Shown here: one piece after another, positions 54,378 to 64,000 of the stretch
Position numbering within the stretch: the stretch's first letter is position 1
Layout: each line of letters starts with the position of its first letter
The notes under the pieces: model-generated
What the model saw: only the letters and a program-made list of their open reading frames with translations
What the model was told of the DNA's origin: nothing
The model's database searches: none
Position numbers and translations under genes: made by a program
DNA from: Mycobacterium sp.
GTDB lineage: Bacteria > Actinomycetota > Actinomycetes > Mycobacteriales > Mycobacteriaceae
Assembly: GCA_021732005.1 (NCBI GenBank)
Contig: JAKFVT010000033.1
Coordinates: 62,001-126,000, forward strand
DNA: 64,000 nt
Reading direction: 5' to 3'

Positions 54378-55284
54378 TCACCACACAGCGGAAACCGATG
54401 TGGGTGGTCGAGGTGTCCTGCGACTGGGGTGAGCGCGCGGCGGGCCGGTACCGGTGGCAGTACTCCGGCGCGCACAGATGCGAGCCGCCCTTGAGAGCCT
54501 GGCTGACGGCGGGATCGGGCTCGGTGGGGGGTGGGCAGCACGAATGCTTCTGGCTTCCCCCTTCCCCGTGTCGCTCCGCTCCTGCCCCGGGAAGCAGATG
54601 GTGCACCGAGAACCGCGTAGTCGTCCACTCCCAGACGTTGCCGATCATGTCGACCAGCCCGAATCCGTTCGGCGGGAAGGTCCCCACCGGCGAGGTTCCC
54701 GTCCACCCCAGCGCCCCGTCATTGCGGTACGGGAACCGCCCCTGCCAGGTGTTGGCCATCAACGATCCGTCGACCGTCGGCTCGGCACCCCAGGCGTACT
54801 CCGTGGTACTGCCGGCCCGCGCGGCGTACTCCCACTCCGCCTCCGTCGGCAGGCGCCGACCGGCCCACCGCGCGTAGGCGGCCGCGTCGGGATAGGCCAC
54901 CTGCACGACGGGATGGTCGGCCTTGTCGGCGATGTCGCTGCCGGGCCCGAACGGTGCGCGCCAGTTCGCGCCGGGCGCCCAGTCCCACCACTGCCGCCAA
55001 TCTCGCAGATCCACCGGACCGGCCGTGGACCGGAACACCAGCGCGCCGGGTTGCAGATCCGCTTGCGGCACACCGGGATACAGCGCCGCGTCGAGCGACT
55101 TCTCGGCGACGGTGACATGCCCGGTGGCAGCGACGAACTCGGCGAACTGCGCGTTGGTGACGGGGTGCCGTTCGATGGCGAATGCGTCCACGGTGACCGT
55201 GTGAATCGGCGCCTCTTCCGGATAGAAACTCGTCGACCCCATCCGGAAGGCCCCGCCAGGCACCTCGACGAGCTCGGTGAGCAT
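54370..55284 (-). CDS. Formylglycine-generating enzyme (sulfatase-modifying factor)
   Basis: This 304-residue protein of the SUMF1/FGE family has GGAFRMGS, AFAIERHPVTNAQFAEFV, LPTEAEWEYAARAG and NVWEWT. The active-site pair is C271 and C276 in GGSHLCAPEYCHRYRPAAR, matching the human FGE pattern. It oxidises the Cys of a CxPxR motif to formylglycine with copper and oxygen. Its substrate AtsA is encoded two genes upstream with CSPTR. It corresponds to Rv0712. Confidence 0.95.
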   Translation of the reverse strand: MLTELVEVPGGAFRMGSTSFYPEEAPIHTVTVDAFAIERHPVTNAQFAEFVAATGHVTVAEKSLDAALYPGVPQADLQPGALVFRSTAGPVDLRDWRQWWDWAPGANWRAPFGPGSDIADKADHPVVQVAYPDAAAYARWAGRRLPTEAEWEYAARAGSTTEYAWGAEPTVDGSLMANTWQGRFPYRNDGALGWTGTSPVGTFPPNGFGLVDMIGNVWEWTTTRFSVHHLLPGAGAERHGEGGSQKHSCCPPPTEPDPAVSQALKGGSHLCAPEYCHRYRPAARSPQSQDTSTTHIGFRCVVSL

Positions 55285-55288
55285 GGCT

Positions 55289-55993
55289 TCAGGGTATGAC
55301 GATGCTGAACTTGTCGGTCAGCACCGAGGCGGCCTCGTCGAAACCGGGAGCTCCCGCCGGCGCCTCCACGTGCACGGCGACCAGGTAGTTGCCGGTGTTG
55401 GTCCAGATGTGGGCGATGCGGTCGTGGTACTCGAGCGATTCGTCGGGATCCTGGGCCCAGGTGCCGATCAGCTTCTGCCCGCTGAATCCGCAGAAGTCGC
55501 CGGGCAGCAGGCTCAGTGTGCTGATCGGGTATTTGGCCATCAGGTTGTCGCCGTAACGGGTGAAGGCGGCGGCCGGCTCCAGCGGGGTGGCCGCGATGGT
55601 CACCTTGGCGACCATGTCGTCGGGACCGGACAGCGACGCACCGATGTCACCGCTGCCGGGGGTCACCGTCCAGCCGGCCGGCACCCGGATGGTGATCTGC
55701 GGCGCGGCCGGGTCGGCGACGGTGGCGACCGCCGTCTGCCCTTGCTGTTCCTGTCGGCACACGACGGCGTTCGGCGGGACCGGCACCTTGGTGGTCTCCA
55801 GCACGCCCGGTTGTGACGACTCGGGTTCGTCGGTCTCCCGGGCCGATGGCGACGCCGACGTGGGGGCGACGCTGCTGGCGGAGGTCGACGCCTCCGCCCG
55901 GACCGGGGTTCCGTCGCTGCTCCGCGCGCAGGCGGCAACACCTGGAACGGCCAGCACCATCACCGCCGCAGCGGCACATACCAGCCGAGTCAC
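55289..55993 (-). CDS. Probable exported lipoprotein
   Basis: This 234-residue protein has the signal peptide MTRLVCAAAAVMVLAVPGVAAC with lipobox VAAC. A Ser/Thr/Ala linker and a domain with PPNAVVCRQEQQGQTA, ITIRVPAGW and ADFCGFSG-like segments follow. I do not recognise a named function; the beta-rich layout is like LpqN-type lipoproteins. It lies between the FGE and arylsulfatase genes, with a five-base gap to FGE. Confidence 0.75.
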   Translation of the reverse strand: MTRLVCAAAAVMVLAVPGVAACARSSDGTPVRAEASTSASSVAPTSASPSARETDEPESSQPGVLETTKVPVPPNAVVCRQEQQGQTAVATVADPAAPQITIRVPAGWTVTPGSGDIGASLSGPDDMVAKVTIAATPLEPAAAFTRYGDNLMAKYPISTLSLLPGDFCGFSGQKLIGTWAQDPDESLEYHDRIAHIWTNTGNYLVAVHVEAPAGAPGFDEAASVLTDKFSIVIP

Positions 55994-56014
55994 AGCTCCA
56001 GTATGACGCGGCGC

Positions 56015-58366
56015 TCAGTCCCTGGCGAAGGCCGCCGCGAGCTCCCGCTCCGCGTCGACGTACGGAGTCCCCGACACGTCGACCACGACCTGCGCGATGG
56101 TTCCTCCGGTGAAGCTGAAAGGTGCCTGGTAGGCGGCCGAGACGGCCTGGCCGAGATTCCGGCCGACACTGACCCCGCCACCGGCCAACCCGAACGTGAA
56201 CGGGTGGGCTTTCACGCCGGCCAGCGTGGCCACCGCGGCCCCGTCGACGTACAGCGTGGCGTCACCGACCGGGGTGTGGCTGCCGTCGACCGTGCCGGTC
56301 CGGGCGTAACCCACCCCCAGGATGTGGTCTCCCAGCGGCAGCGGGTCCGGGGCGATCACCCGCTGTTCGTCCTCCCCGAAGAAGTTGTAGACGAACTGCA
56401 ACCGTCCGTCGTCGACGAACAACACGTAGCCGCCGTGGCCGGCCCCCTGCTTGAACATGACCCCGCGCACATCGGGGCCGCTGATGTTCACTTCGGCCAG
56501 CACCGAGAACGAGCGGCCGACGATGTTCACGCAGGCGCCCATCCCGACCGGCGCGGTGTTCGGGTAGTAGATGTAGCGCGGCCGGTCACCGGCCAGCGTG
56601 GGCCGCCAGCGGCCCAGCATCTCTCCCACGTTGAGGTCGGTCAGCGGCAAGCCGTTGTATTTCTCGGCCTCGCTGAACCACAGCTTCTGCAACTCTGCGA
56701 GCTTCTCGGGGTGTTCGGCTGCGAGGTCGTGACATTGGCTGCGGTCGTTCTCGATGTGGTAGAGCTCCCAGCGGTCGTCCTCGAAATGCGACCAGCCGGA
56801 CGGCGACGCGGGGTGCACCGCGCTGGCGAACCACCCCTTGTGCCAGATGCCACGAGTGCCCAGCATCGTGTAGAACTGGGTCTCCTTGGCGGTCTTTGCC
56901 GTCGAATCCTCCAGTGCCGCTTTGAAACTCACTCCATCGAGCGGCTTCTGGGCGATCCCCTTCACGGTGTGCGGCACGTCGATGCCGAGCAGCTCATAGA
57001 TGGTCGGCGTGACGTCACTGACGTTGACGTAGTTGTCCCGAACTTCACCATGTGCGGCGATTCCGTTGGGCCAGGAGATGATTGCGGTGTCAGCGATGCC
57101 ACCCTCATGCGAGGCGTAGCGCTTGTACAGCTTGTATGGCGTATTGAATGCCATCGCCCACCCGATCGGGTAATGGCCGTAGGTGGTGGGACCGCCCAGT
57201 TCGTCGAAGAAACGCATGCTCTCTTCAGCGGTGTCGATGTAGCCGTTGAAGAACTTGCCTTCGTTGACCGACCCGTTGGGCCCACCCTCGCCGCTGGCGC
57301 CGTTGTCGGAGATCACCACGATGATCGTGTTGTCCAACTGGCCGGATTCGTCCAGATAGTCCAGGATTCGGCCGATCTGGGCATCCGTGTAGGACAGGAA
57401 GCCGGCGAACACTTCGGCCATCCGGGAGAACAGCCGCTTCTCCTCGTCCGACAGCGATTCCCAGGGACGCACCGTGTCCCCCTCCGGCCAGGGTTGGCCG
57501 TCGGGTCCGGTCACGTCGTTGTACGGATTCACCGCGGACAGTTCGGTCTCCGGGGGCACGATGCCGAGCTTCTTCTGGTTCTCCAGGACGATCTCGCGAT
57601 AACGCTCGTAACCCATGTCGAACGTTCCGGCGTAGCGGTCGGCCCACTCTTTGAACACGTGGTGCGGGGCATGCCCGGCCCCCGGGCACAGATAGGTGAA
57701 CCACGGCTTGTCGGGAGCGATCATCGTTGAATCGCGAATGAATTCGATTGTCTTGTCCGCCAGGTCCTTCGAGAGGTGGTAGCCCTCCTCGGGAGTGGCC
57801 GGTGCCTCCACGGGGTGGCTGTCGTACATCAGCTCGGGGTACCACTGATCGGTCTCACCGCCCATGAAGCCGTAGAACCGCTCGAAGCCGCGCGACAACG
57901 GCCAGTGCCTGCGGGTCGCCGCAAGGCTGGACTCCTCGATCGGCGTGAGGTGCCACTTGCCCACGCAGTACGTGTTGTAACCGCGCTCGGCCAACACCTC
58001 CGAAATCAGCGCGGTGTCATCGGGAATCCGGCCGTTGATACCGGGGAAACCATCGGTGAACTCCTCGACGGTCGCCATCCCGACGGTGGTCGAGTTCCGG
58101 CCGGTCAGCAGCGACGCCCGAGTCGGGGAACACAGTGCCGTGGTGTGGAACTGCGAGAGCCGAACGCCGCGCTCGGCGACCCGCGACATCGCCGGCATGG
58201 ACACCAGACCGCCGAAGCAGTCCCAGGTCGCGATGCCGATGTCATCCCACACCAGGTAGAGCACGTTCGGCGCGTTGTCCGGCGCAGTCGGCGCCGCGTA
58301 CGGGCCCCAGTCCGCCTCGGAATCTCGGATATCCAGTTCGATCTTGCCGTTGAACTCCGTGGTCAT
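56015..58366 (-). CDS. atsA: Arylsulfatase AtsA
   Basis: This is 783 residues from the ATG at 58366 with GGGAGTC upstream. The sulfatase motif is C79-S-P-T-R (TALCSPTRASLLTGRN), with metal ligands D41 and D42 (WDDIG). It has SDNGASGEGG and WYPELMYDSHP. The C-terminal 150 residues form a lectin-like beta domain. Size and place equal Rv0711 (AtsA). It hydrolyses aryl sulfate esters; the physiological substrate may be a sulfated host or bacterial compound. It requires the nearby FGE for maturation. Confidence 0.95.
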   Translation of the reverse strand: MTTEFNGKIELDIRDSEADWGPYAAPTAPDNAPNVLYLVWDDIGIATWDCFGGLVSMPAMSRVAERGVRLSQFHTTALCSPTRASLLTGRNSTTVGMATVEEFTDGFPGINGRIPDDTALISEVLAERGYNTYCVGKWHLTPIEESSLAATRRHWPLSRGFERFYGFMGGETDQWYPELMYDSHPVEAPATPEEGYHLSKDLADKTIEFIRDSTMIAPDKPWFTYLCPGAGHAPHHVFKEWADRYAGTFDMGYERYREIVLENQKKLGIVPPETELSAVNPYNDVTGPDGQPWPEGDTVRPWESLSDEEKRLFSRMAEVFAGFLSYTDAQIGRILDYLDESGQLDNTIIVVISDNGASGEGGPNGSVNEGKFFNGYIDTAEESMRFFDELGGPTTYGHYPIGWAMAFNTPYKLYKRYASHEGGIADTAIISWPNGIAAHGEVRDNYVNVSDVTPTIYELLGIDVPHTVKGIAQKPLDGVSFKAALEDSTAKTAKETQFYTMLGTRGIWHKGWFASAVHPASPSGWSHFEDDRWELYHIENDRSQCHDLAAEHPEKLAELQKLWFSEAEKYNGLPLTDLNVGEMLGRWRPTLAGDRPRYIYYPNTAPVGMGACVNIVGRSFSVLAEVNISGPDVRGVMFKQGAGHGGYVLFVDDGRLQFVYNFFGEDEQRVIAPDPLPLGDHILGVGYARTGTVDGSHTPVGDATLYVDGAAVATLAGVKAHPFTFGLAGGGVSVGRNLGQAVSAAYQAPFSFTGGTIAQVVVDVSGTPYVDAERELAAAFARD

Positions 58367-58446
58367 ACGCACAGACTCCCATGTAGTGGACCGGTCGCGC
58401 GGCGTTCTGTCACTGCTCGCAGCCGAGTCGCAGGACGGCCCCGCGA

Positions 58447-60504
58447 TCAACTGTCGCGGCGGTGCCCTCCGCTGTTGTCGCGCGGACCACGAGCGGTGAG
58501 GATGATCGCCAGCACGCCGGCTGCGGCCAGTCCGACCACACCTGCTGCCACCCACCAGGCCGGGTCGTACCGGTAGCGACCGGTCGGCGCCGCCTGCTCA
58601 TCAGGTGCCGGCTCAGTGGGGCCGTACACGCTCACCGGCGTGCGTCCGGCCACCAAAGCCGGTGCGCGACCGGGGATTGCGACGATCGCCGTACCCCGCA
58701 GTTGCGGCCAGCGGGCCCGGTCTGCGTTCAACCAACCCAGCAGGTCGTCGAGCTGCTGCGGTGCCCCGTTGGACGTCGCGATCAACAATGTGCGGTGGCC
58801 GTCGAAGACGGTCTGCAGTGACCCGACCTGGATACCCGGATCGAGATCGAGGACGGTCGGCTCGTTGTCGGGCGGCTGGCCCTCCAGCGTGATGCGCCGC
58901 TCATTGGCACTGACCGGCAACGTGATCGACTTGTCGGTCCAGCCGTCGGCGCTGATCAGGATCGCCGGATCCTGGCTCTTACGGGCCTCGTCGAACGACG
59001 TCACGGACGTTCGCAGCGCCAGCGAGCTCAGGCGCTGCAGCCCGATGGTGATCTGGCTGGCCCGGACCGTGTCAGCGAACCGATCCGACCCGATACCGAC
59101 CTTCACCACCGGCAGAAGCGACTGCGGCAGCGAACCAAATCCGGCCGGGATGGGCGGCGAAGCCTCGCTGCTCTCAATCACGCTGTCGCCGTTGATCTTC
59201 AGGTTCAACGAGCCATCGTCGTTACACCCTCCGGTGTTTCCGGTTGTGTTCAGCGAAATCTGCACATCCGTGTAGCGGGTCAGCAGGCGGTCCGGCACGC
59301 TGACCCAGCGATCGATCATCCCGGTGGAATCGGCTGCCCACGAATCGATCTGCTCACCGTTGACGGTGGCGGTGAGCTGCGCGCCGAAGCTGCTGGGCAG
59401 CGGCGTGTAGGCCCCCAGCACGTGAACGCGGACGCTCTGCACCGGGTGGCCGAACTTGGTCTGGTCCAGCCCTATCGTGACACCGGGCGAGATGCCGGCC
59501 GCCGTGAGCGTGCTCTGGTTGAGCTGCGCCACGGTCACCACGCCACCGATCGGCTGCGGTCGCCGGCCGGAGCTCAGCTTCTCCGGAACCACCCGCGCCG
59601 ACACGGCAAGGTTCAACGCGCCGTCGGTCAGGAGTCGGGTGTCATTGGTCAGCCGGTCGGCCGGGCCCGTGATGAGCAGCTGCGGAATGCCGGCGCCGTT
59701 GAGCGAGATGCTTTCGTCGGAGCCCTCTTTGACGACGATCTGACGTTCCAGCGGCAGCGACGGGATGGGCACCGCCGTGGCACCGTCGGGCAGCGAGACG
59801 ACCTGAACCTCAGGCGCCTGATTTCCGTACTTCTTGACCAGGCCCGCCGCCAACTGCACCGCGGCATCGGATTCAGACATGGACGGATTGCCGGGTATGC
59901 CGATGGTCAGCTTGCGAAGCAGCGGCGGAAGGAAATCGGCCACGGTGGCAGGAACCGCTTCGGACCCGGTAAAGGTGATCGAACCGTTGATGAGGTTGAC
60001 CGGATTGAGCCGATCCAGGCAGTAGCCGTCGTCGGGCACCGACGCCAACGTGAGCGTCACGGTGACCACGTTGTCGACCACCTCGGCCCCGGCCAACGGA
60101 ATGACGACCGGGGAAAGATCCGCGGTGGGCAGTCCCAGCTTGCCGATCAGTCGTTCACCCTGCGTCACCGAGATCAACCCGCTGCGAACGGCGAACGGCA
60201 AGTTCAGCGTTGCGTTGAGGGTGTCGGGAGCCAGGCCGGGAGGAACCGGGAACGTGAGCGACGTCGAACTGGTACCGCCGTAGAAGGACAAGACCGGAGC
60301 CGCACCGAGATCGGCCAGCGAGAGGGTCGGCGCCGTCATGACCTCGCCGCCGGTGGTCTCGGCGGGCACAGGCTCGGCGGGGACCGGATCGGTGGGCACC
60401 GGCTCAGGCTCGGCTGCCGCCCACGGTGCTGACCACAGCACTGCAGCCACCACGCCGATGGTCGCCCCGAACTTGACCAACCCCCCCGACTTCACCAACG
60501 GCAT
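58447..60504 (-). CDS. BcsB-like exported, membrane-anchored protein
   Basis: This is about 685 residues from the ATG at 60504, with a start at 60528 possible. A signal peptide ends APWAAAEPEP, followed by a Pro/Glu linker. The body has two repeats of a beta-sandwich with STSLTFPVPPGL and a flavodoxin-like segment (AILISADGW, LLIATSNGAPQQL). It ends with one transmembrane helix and a basic tail. The architecture is that of BcsB of cellulose synthase, but no BcsA-like gene is nearby. It lies between rpsQ and atsA, a place with no matching gene in M. tuberculosis as I recall. Confidence 0.55.
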   Translation of the reverse strand: MPLVKSGGLVKFGATIGVVAAVLWSAPWAAAEPEPVPTDPVPAEPVPAETTGGEVMTAPTLSLADLGAAPVLSFYGGTSSTSLTFPVPPGLAPDTLNATLNLPFAVRSGLISVTQGERLIGKLGLPTADLSPVVIPLAGAEVVDNVVTVTLTLASVPDDGYCLDRLNPVNLINGSITFTGSEAVPATVADFLPPLLRKLTIGIPGNPSMSESDAAVQLAAGLVKKYGNQAPEVQVVSLPDGATAVPIPSLPLERQIVVKEGSDESISLNGAGIPQLLITGPADRLTNDTRLLTDGALNLAVSARVVPEKLSSGRRPQPIGGVVTVAQLNQSTLTAAGISPGVTIGLDQTKFGHPVQSVRVHVLGAYTPLPSSFGAQLTATVNGEQIDSWAADSTGMIDRWVSVPDRLLTRYTDVQISLNTTGNTGGCNDDGSLNLKINGDSVIESSEASPPIPAGFGSLPQSLLPVVKVGIGSDRFADTVRASQITIGLQRLSSLALRTSVTSFDEARKSQDPAILISADGWTDKSITLPVSANERRITLEGQPPDNEPTVLDLDPGIQVGSLQTVFDGHRTLLIATSNGAPQQLDDLLGWLNADRARWPQLRGTAIVAIPGRAPALVAGRTPVSVYGPTEPAPDEQAAPTGRYRYDPAWWVAAGVVGLAAAGVLAIILTARGPRDNSGGHRRDS

Positions 60505-60570
60505 GCTAGGCAAAAGCGGGCCCCTCACGGTCGAAAGATTGCCAAAAACTGTCGCCTAGGCAATTTACAC

Positions 60571-60603
60571 CGCGAGCCGCGGCTTATTCAGCCGCGGCTC
60601 GCG
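60571..60603 (-). terminator. Perfect 14-bp hairpin after rpsQ
   Basis: CGCGAGCCGCGGCT (60571-60584) and AGCCGCGGCTCGCG (60590-60603) pair fully around loop TATTC, about 20 bases after the rpsQ stop. It probably ends the S10 operon transcript. There is no T run. Confidence 0.65.
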
Positions 60604-60621
60604 TTTGCTATGACCGTAGTC

Positions 60622-60921
60622 TTACTTGGCGCGCTCGAGGACCTCGACCAAACGCCAGCGCTTGGTCGCCGACAACGGGCGGGTCTCCATCAGGGAGACG
60701 CGGTCGCCGATACCGGCGTCGCCGTTCTCGTCGTGCGCCTTGACCTTCGTCGTGGTCCGGATGATCTTGCCGTAGAGCGGGTGGCTCTTGCGAGACTCCA
60801 GCTCGACGACGATCGTCTTCTGCATCTTGTCACTGACCACGTAGCCGATGACCGTCTTGCGACGGCCGCGCGACTCCTCCGTGCGCTCAGTGTGCTTGGT
60901 GCCCTTTGTTTCTGCCATCAC
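60622..60921 (-). CDS. rpsQ: 30S ribosomal protein S17 (uS17)
   Basis: This 99-residue protein has [39 protein letters not shown] and [21 protein letters not shown]. It overlaps rpmC by four bases and is the last gene of the S10 operon. Confidence 0.98.
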   Translation of the reverse strand: MMAETKGTKHTERTEESRGRRKTVIGYVVSDKMQKTIVVELESRKSHPLYGKIIRTTTKVKAHDENGDAGIGDRVSLMETRPLSATKRWRLVEVLERAK

Positions 60922-61151
60922 GATTCCTCACCAGCGGGTCCGGCGGCCAGACCCAGTTCACGTTCGCGCAGCACGGTGTAGATGCGCGCAATCTCCTGAC
61001 GCACGGTGCGGAGCCGGCGATTGTTGTCCAGCTGCCCGGTGGCCATCTGGAAGCGCAAGTTGAACAGCTCTTCCTTGGATTCCCGCAGCTTGTCGGTCAG
61101 CTCTTCTTCGGTGAGCTCACGCAGTTCGCCGGCGCTGATGCCAACAGCCAT
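60918..61151 (-). CDS. rpmC: 50S ribosomal protein L29 (uL29)
   Basis: This 77-residue protein has [38 protein letters not shown]. It sits at the polypeptide exit. It starts one base into the rplP end. Confidence 0.98.
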   Translation of the reverse strand: MAVGISAGELRELTEEELTDKLRESKEELFNLRFQMATGQLDNNRRLRTVRQEIARIYTVLRERELGLAAGPAGEES

Positions 61152-61567
61152 CAGAACTGCTCCTCTCGTGTCACGATGCGTGCCTTGATCGGCAGCTTGT
61201 GGATCGCGCGGGTCAGTGCTTCGCGCGCGATCTGCTCATTGGGGTAGCTCAGCTCGAACAGCACGCGACCGGGCTTGACGTTGGCCACCCACCACTCGGG
61301 CGAGCCCTTGCCCGAACCCATGCGGGTTTCGGCGGGCTTCTTGGTCAGCGGGCGGTCCGGGAAGATGTTGATCCACACCTTGCCGCCACGCTTGATGTGC
61401 CGGTTGATGGCGATACGAGCGGACTCGATCTGCCGGTTGGTGATGTACGCGTGCTCCAGTGCCTGGATGCCGTAGTCACCGAACGACACCGACGTTCCAC
61501 CACTGGCGATACCACGCTGCCTGGGGTGGTGCTGCTTGCGGTGCTTGACTTTACGGGGAATCAGCAT
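61151..61567 (-). CDS. rplP: 50S ribosomal protein L16 (uL16)
   Basis: This 138-residue protein has [48 protein letters not shown] and the [24 protein letters not shown] motif. It organises the A site. It starts four bases after rpsC. Confidence 0.98.
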   Translation of the reverse strand: MLIPRKVKHRKQHHPRQRGIASGGTSVSFGDYGIQALEHAYITNRQIESARIAINRHIKRGGKVWINIFPDRPLTKKPAETRMGSGKGSPEWWVANVKPGRVLFELSYPNEQIAREALTRAIHKLPIKARIVTREEQF

Positions 61568-61570
61568 GGG

Positions 61571-62900
<1,330 letters not shown>

Positions 62901-62904
<4 letters not shown>

Positions 62905-63182
62905 CGCCGCTTACTCTTCCGGTCGTCCTTGATGTGACCTTTGAACGTGCGCGTCGGTGCGAACTCGCCCAGCTTGTGGCCGACCATCGCCTCGCTGACG
63001 AACACCGGCACATGCTTACGACCGTCGTGGACGGCGAAGGTGTGACCGATGAAGTCAGGGATGATGGTCGAACGACGCGACCAGGTCTTGATGACCTGCT
63101 TGGTGTTCTTCTCGTTCTGGACGTCGACCTTCTTGAGCAGATGGTCGTCGACGAACGGACCCTTCTTCAGACTGCGTGGCAT
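62901..63182 (-). CDS. rpsS: 30S ribosomal protein S19 (uS19)
   Basis: This 93-residue protein has [45 protein letters not shown] and [15 protein letters not shown]. It forms part of the head with S13. Confidence 0.98.
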
Positions 63183-63197
63183 GTCTTAATCTCCTGC

Positions 63198-64000
<803 letters not shown>

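Overview
The window is high-GC DNA from a mycobacterium, most likely a rapidly growing Mycolicibacterium-type species. The evidence is the gene order around the ribosomal protein cluster (rplB to rpsQ, then arylsulfatase and its formylglycine-generating enzyme, then rplN to rplO, sppA, LCM-type methyltransferases, secY, adk, map, sigL, rslA, and the mmsA-acyl-CoA dehydrogenase-mmsB set). This order matches what I remember of Mycobacterium tuberculosis Rv0704-Rv0753. Other genus markers are a mycolic-acid-methyltransferase-type enzyme, two GjpA-type porin-like proteins, a PGRS-type glycine-rich protein and a lipoprotein SodC. Both window edges cut genes: an integral membrane protein at position 1 and rplB at position 64000.

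Positions 1-22700 are accessory genes. They begin with a Pyr4/PaxB-like membrane protein. A MarR regulator and an SDR oxidoreductase follow, and both carry the same GTGAC-N2-GTCAC operator. Next is a tightly overlapping three-gene operon: an Lgt-fold protein with altered active-site residues, a proline-rich membrane protein, and a Cys-rich radical SAM protein that resembles the tetraether lipid synthase family. Then come sodC, two uncharacterised genes, a GjpA-like protein and an L,D-transpeptidase. A cobalt-type nitrile hydratase operon follows with its own CbtAB cobalt transporter genes and a divergent GlxA/AraC-type regulator. After this lie secreted proteins, a GH16 glycosidase, a YchJ-like protein, a CFA/mycolate methyltransferase, an epimerase, an NlpC/P60-like secreted protein, a second GjpA-like protein, an alpha/beta hydrolase and a tRNA-Leu.

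Positions 22800-39200 hold a PGRS-like secreted protein, a candidate small RNA, dctA divergent from a CitA/DcuS-type two-component system, the valine-catabolism genes mmsA-acd-mmsB, and a four-gene biosynthetic-looking operon. That operon encodes a ThDP enzyme, an SRPBCC protein, a KAS III-like enzyme and a PLP aminotransferase, and it sits next to sigL-rslA. The sigL gene and the biosynthetic operon are both preceded by near-identical TGAACC-N16-CGTGT promoters, so SigL probably drives a small-molecule pathway encoded beside it. This is the strongest candidate for an undescribed system in the window, together with the Lgt-like/radical SAM lipid cassette.

Positions 39300-64000 are housekeeping: map, adk, secY, four tandem SAM methyltransferases, sppA, an F420-type LLM oxidoreductase and the ribosomal spc and S10 operons on the minus strand. 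The two ribosomal operons are separated by a frameshifted AbiEi-type gene, the FGE/arylsulfatase pair, a lipoprotein and a BcsB-like exported protein.
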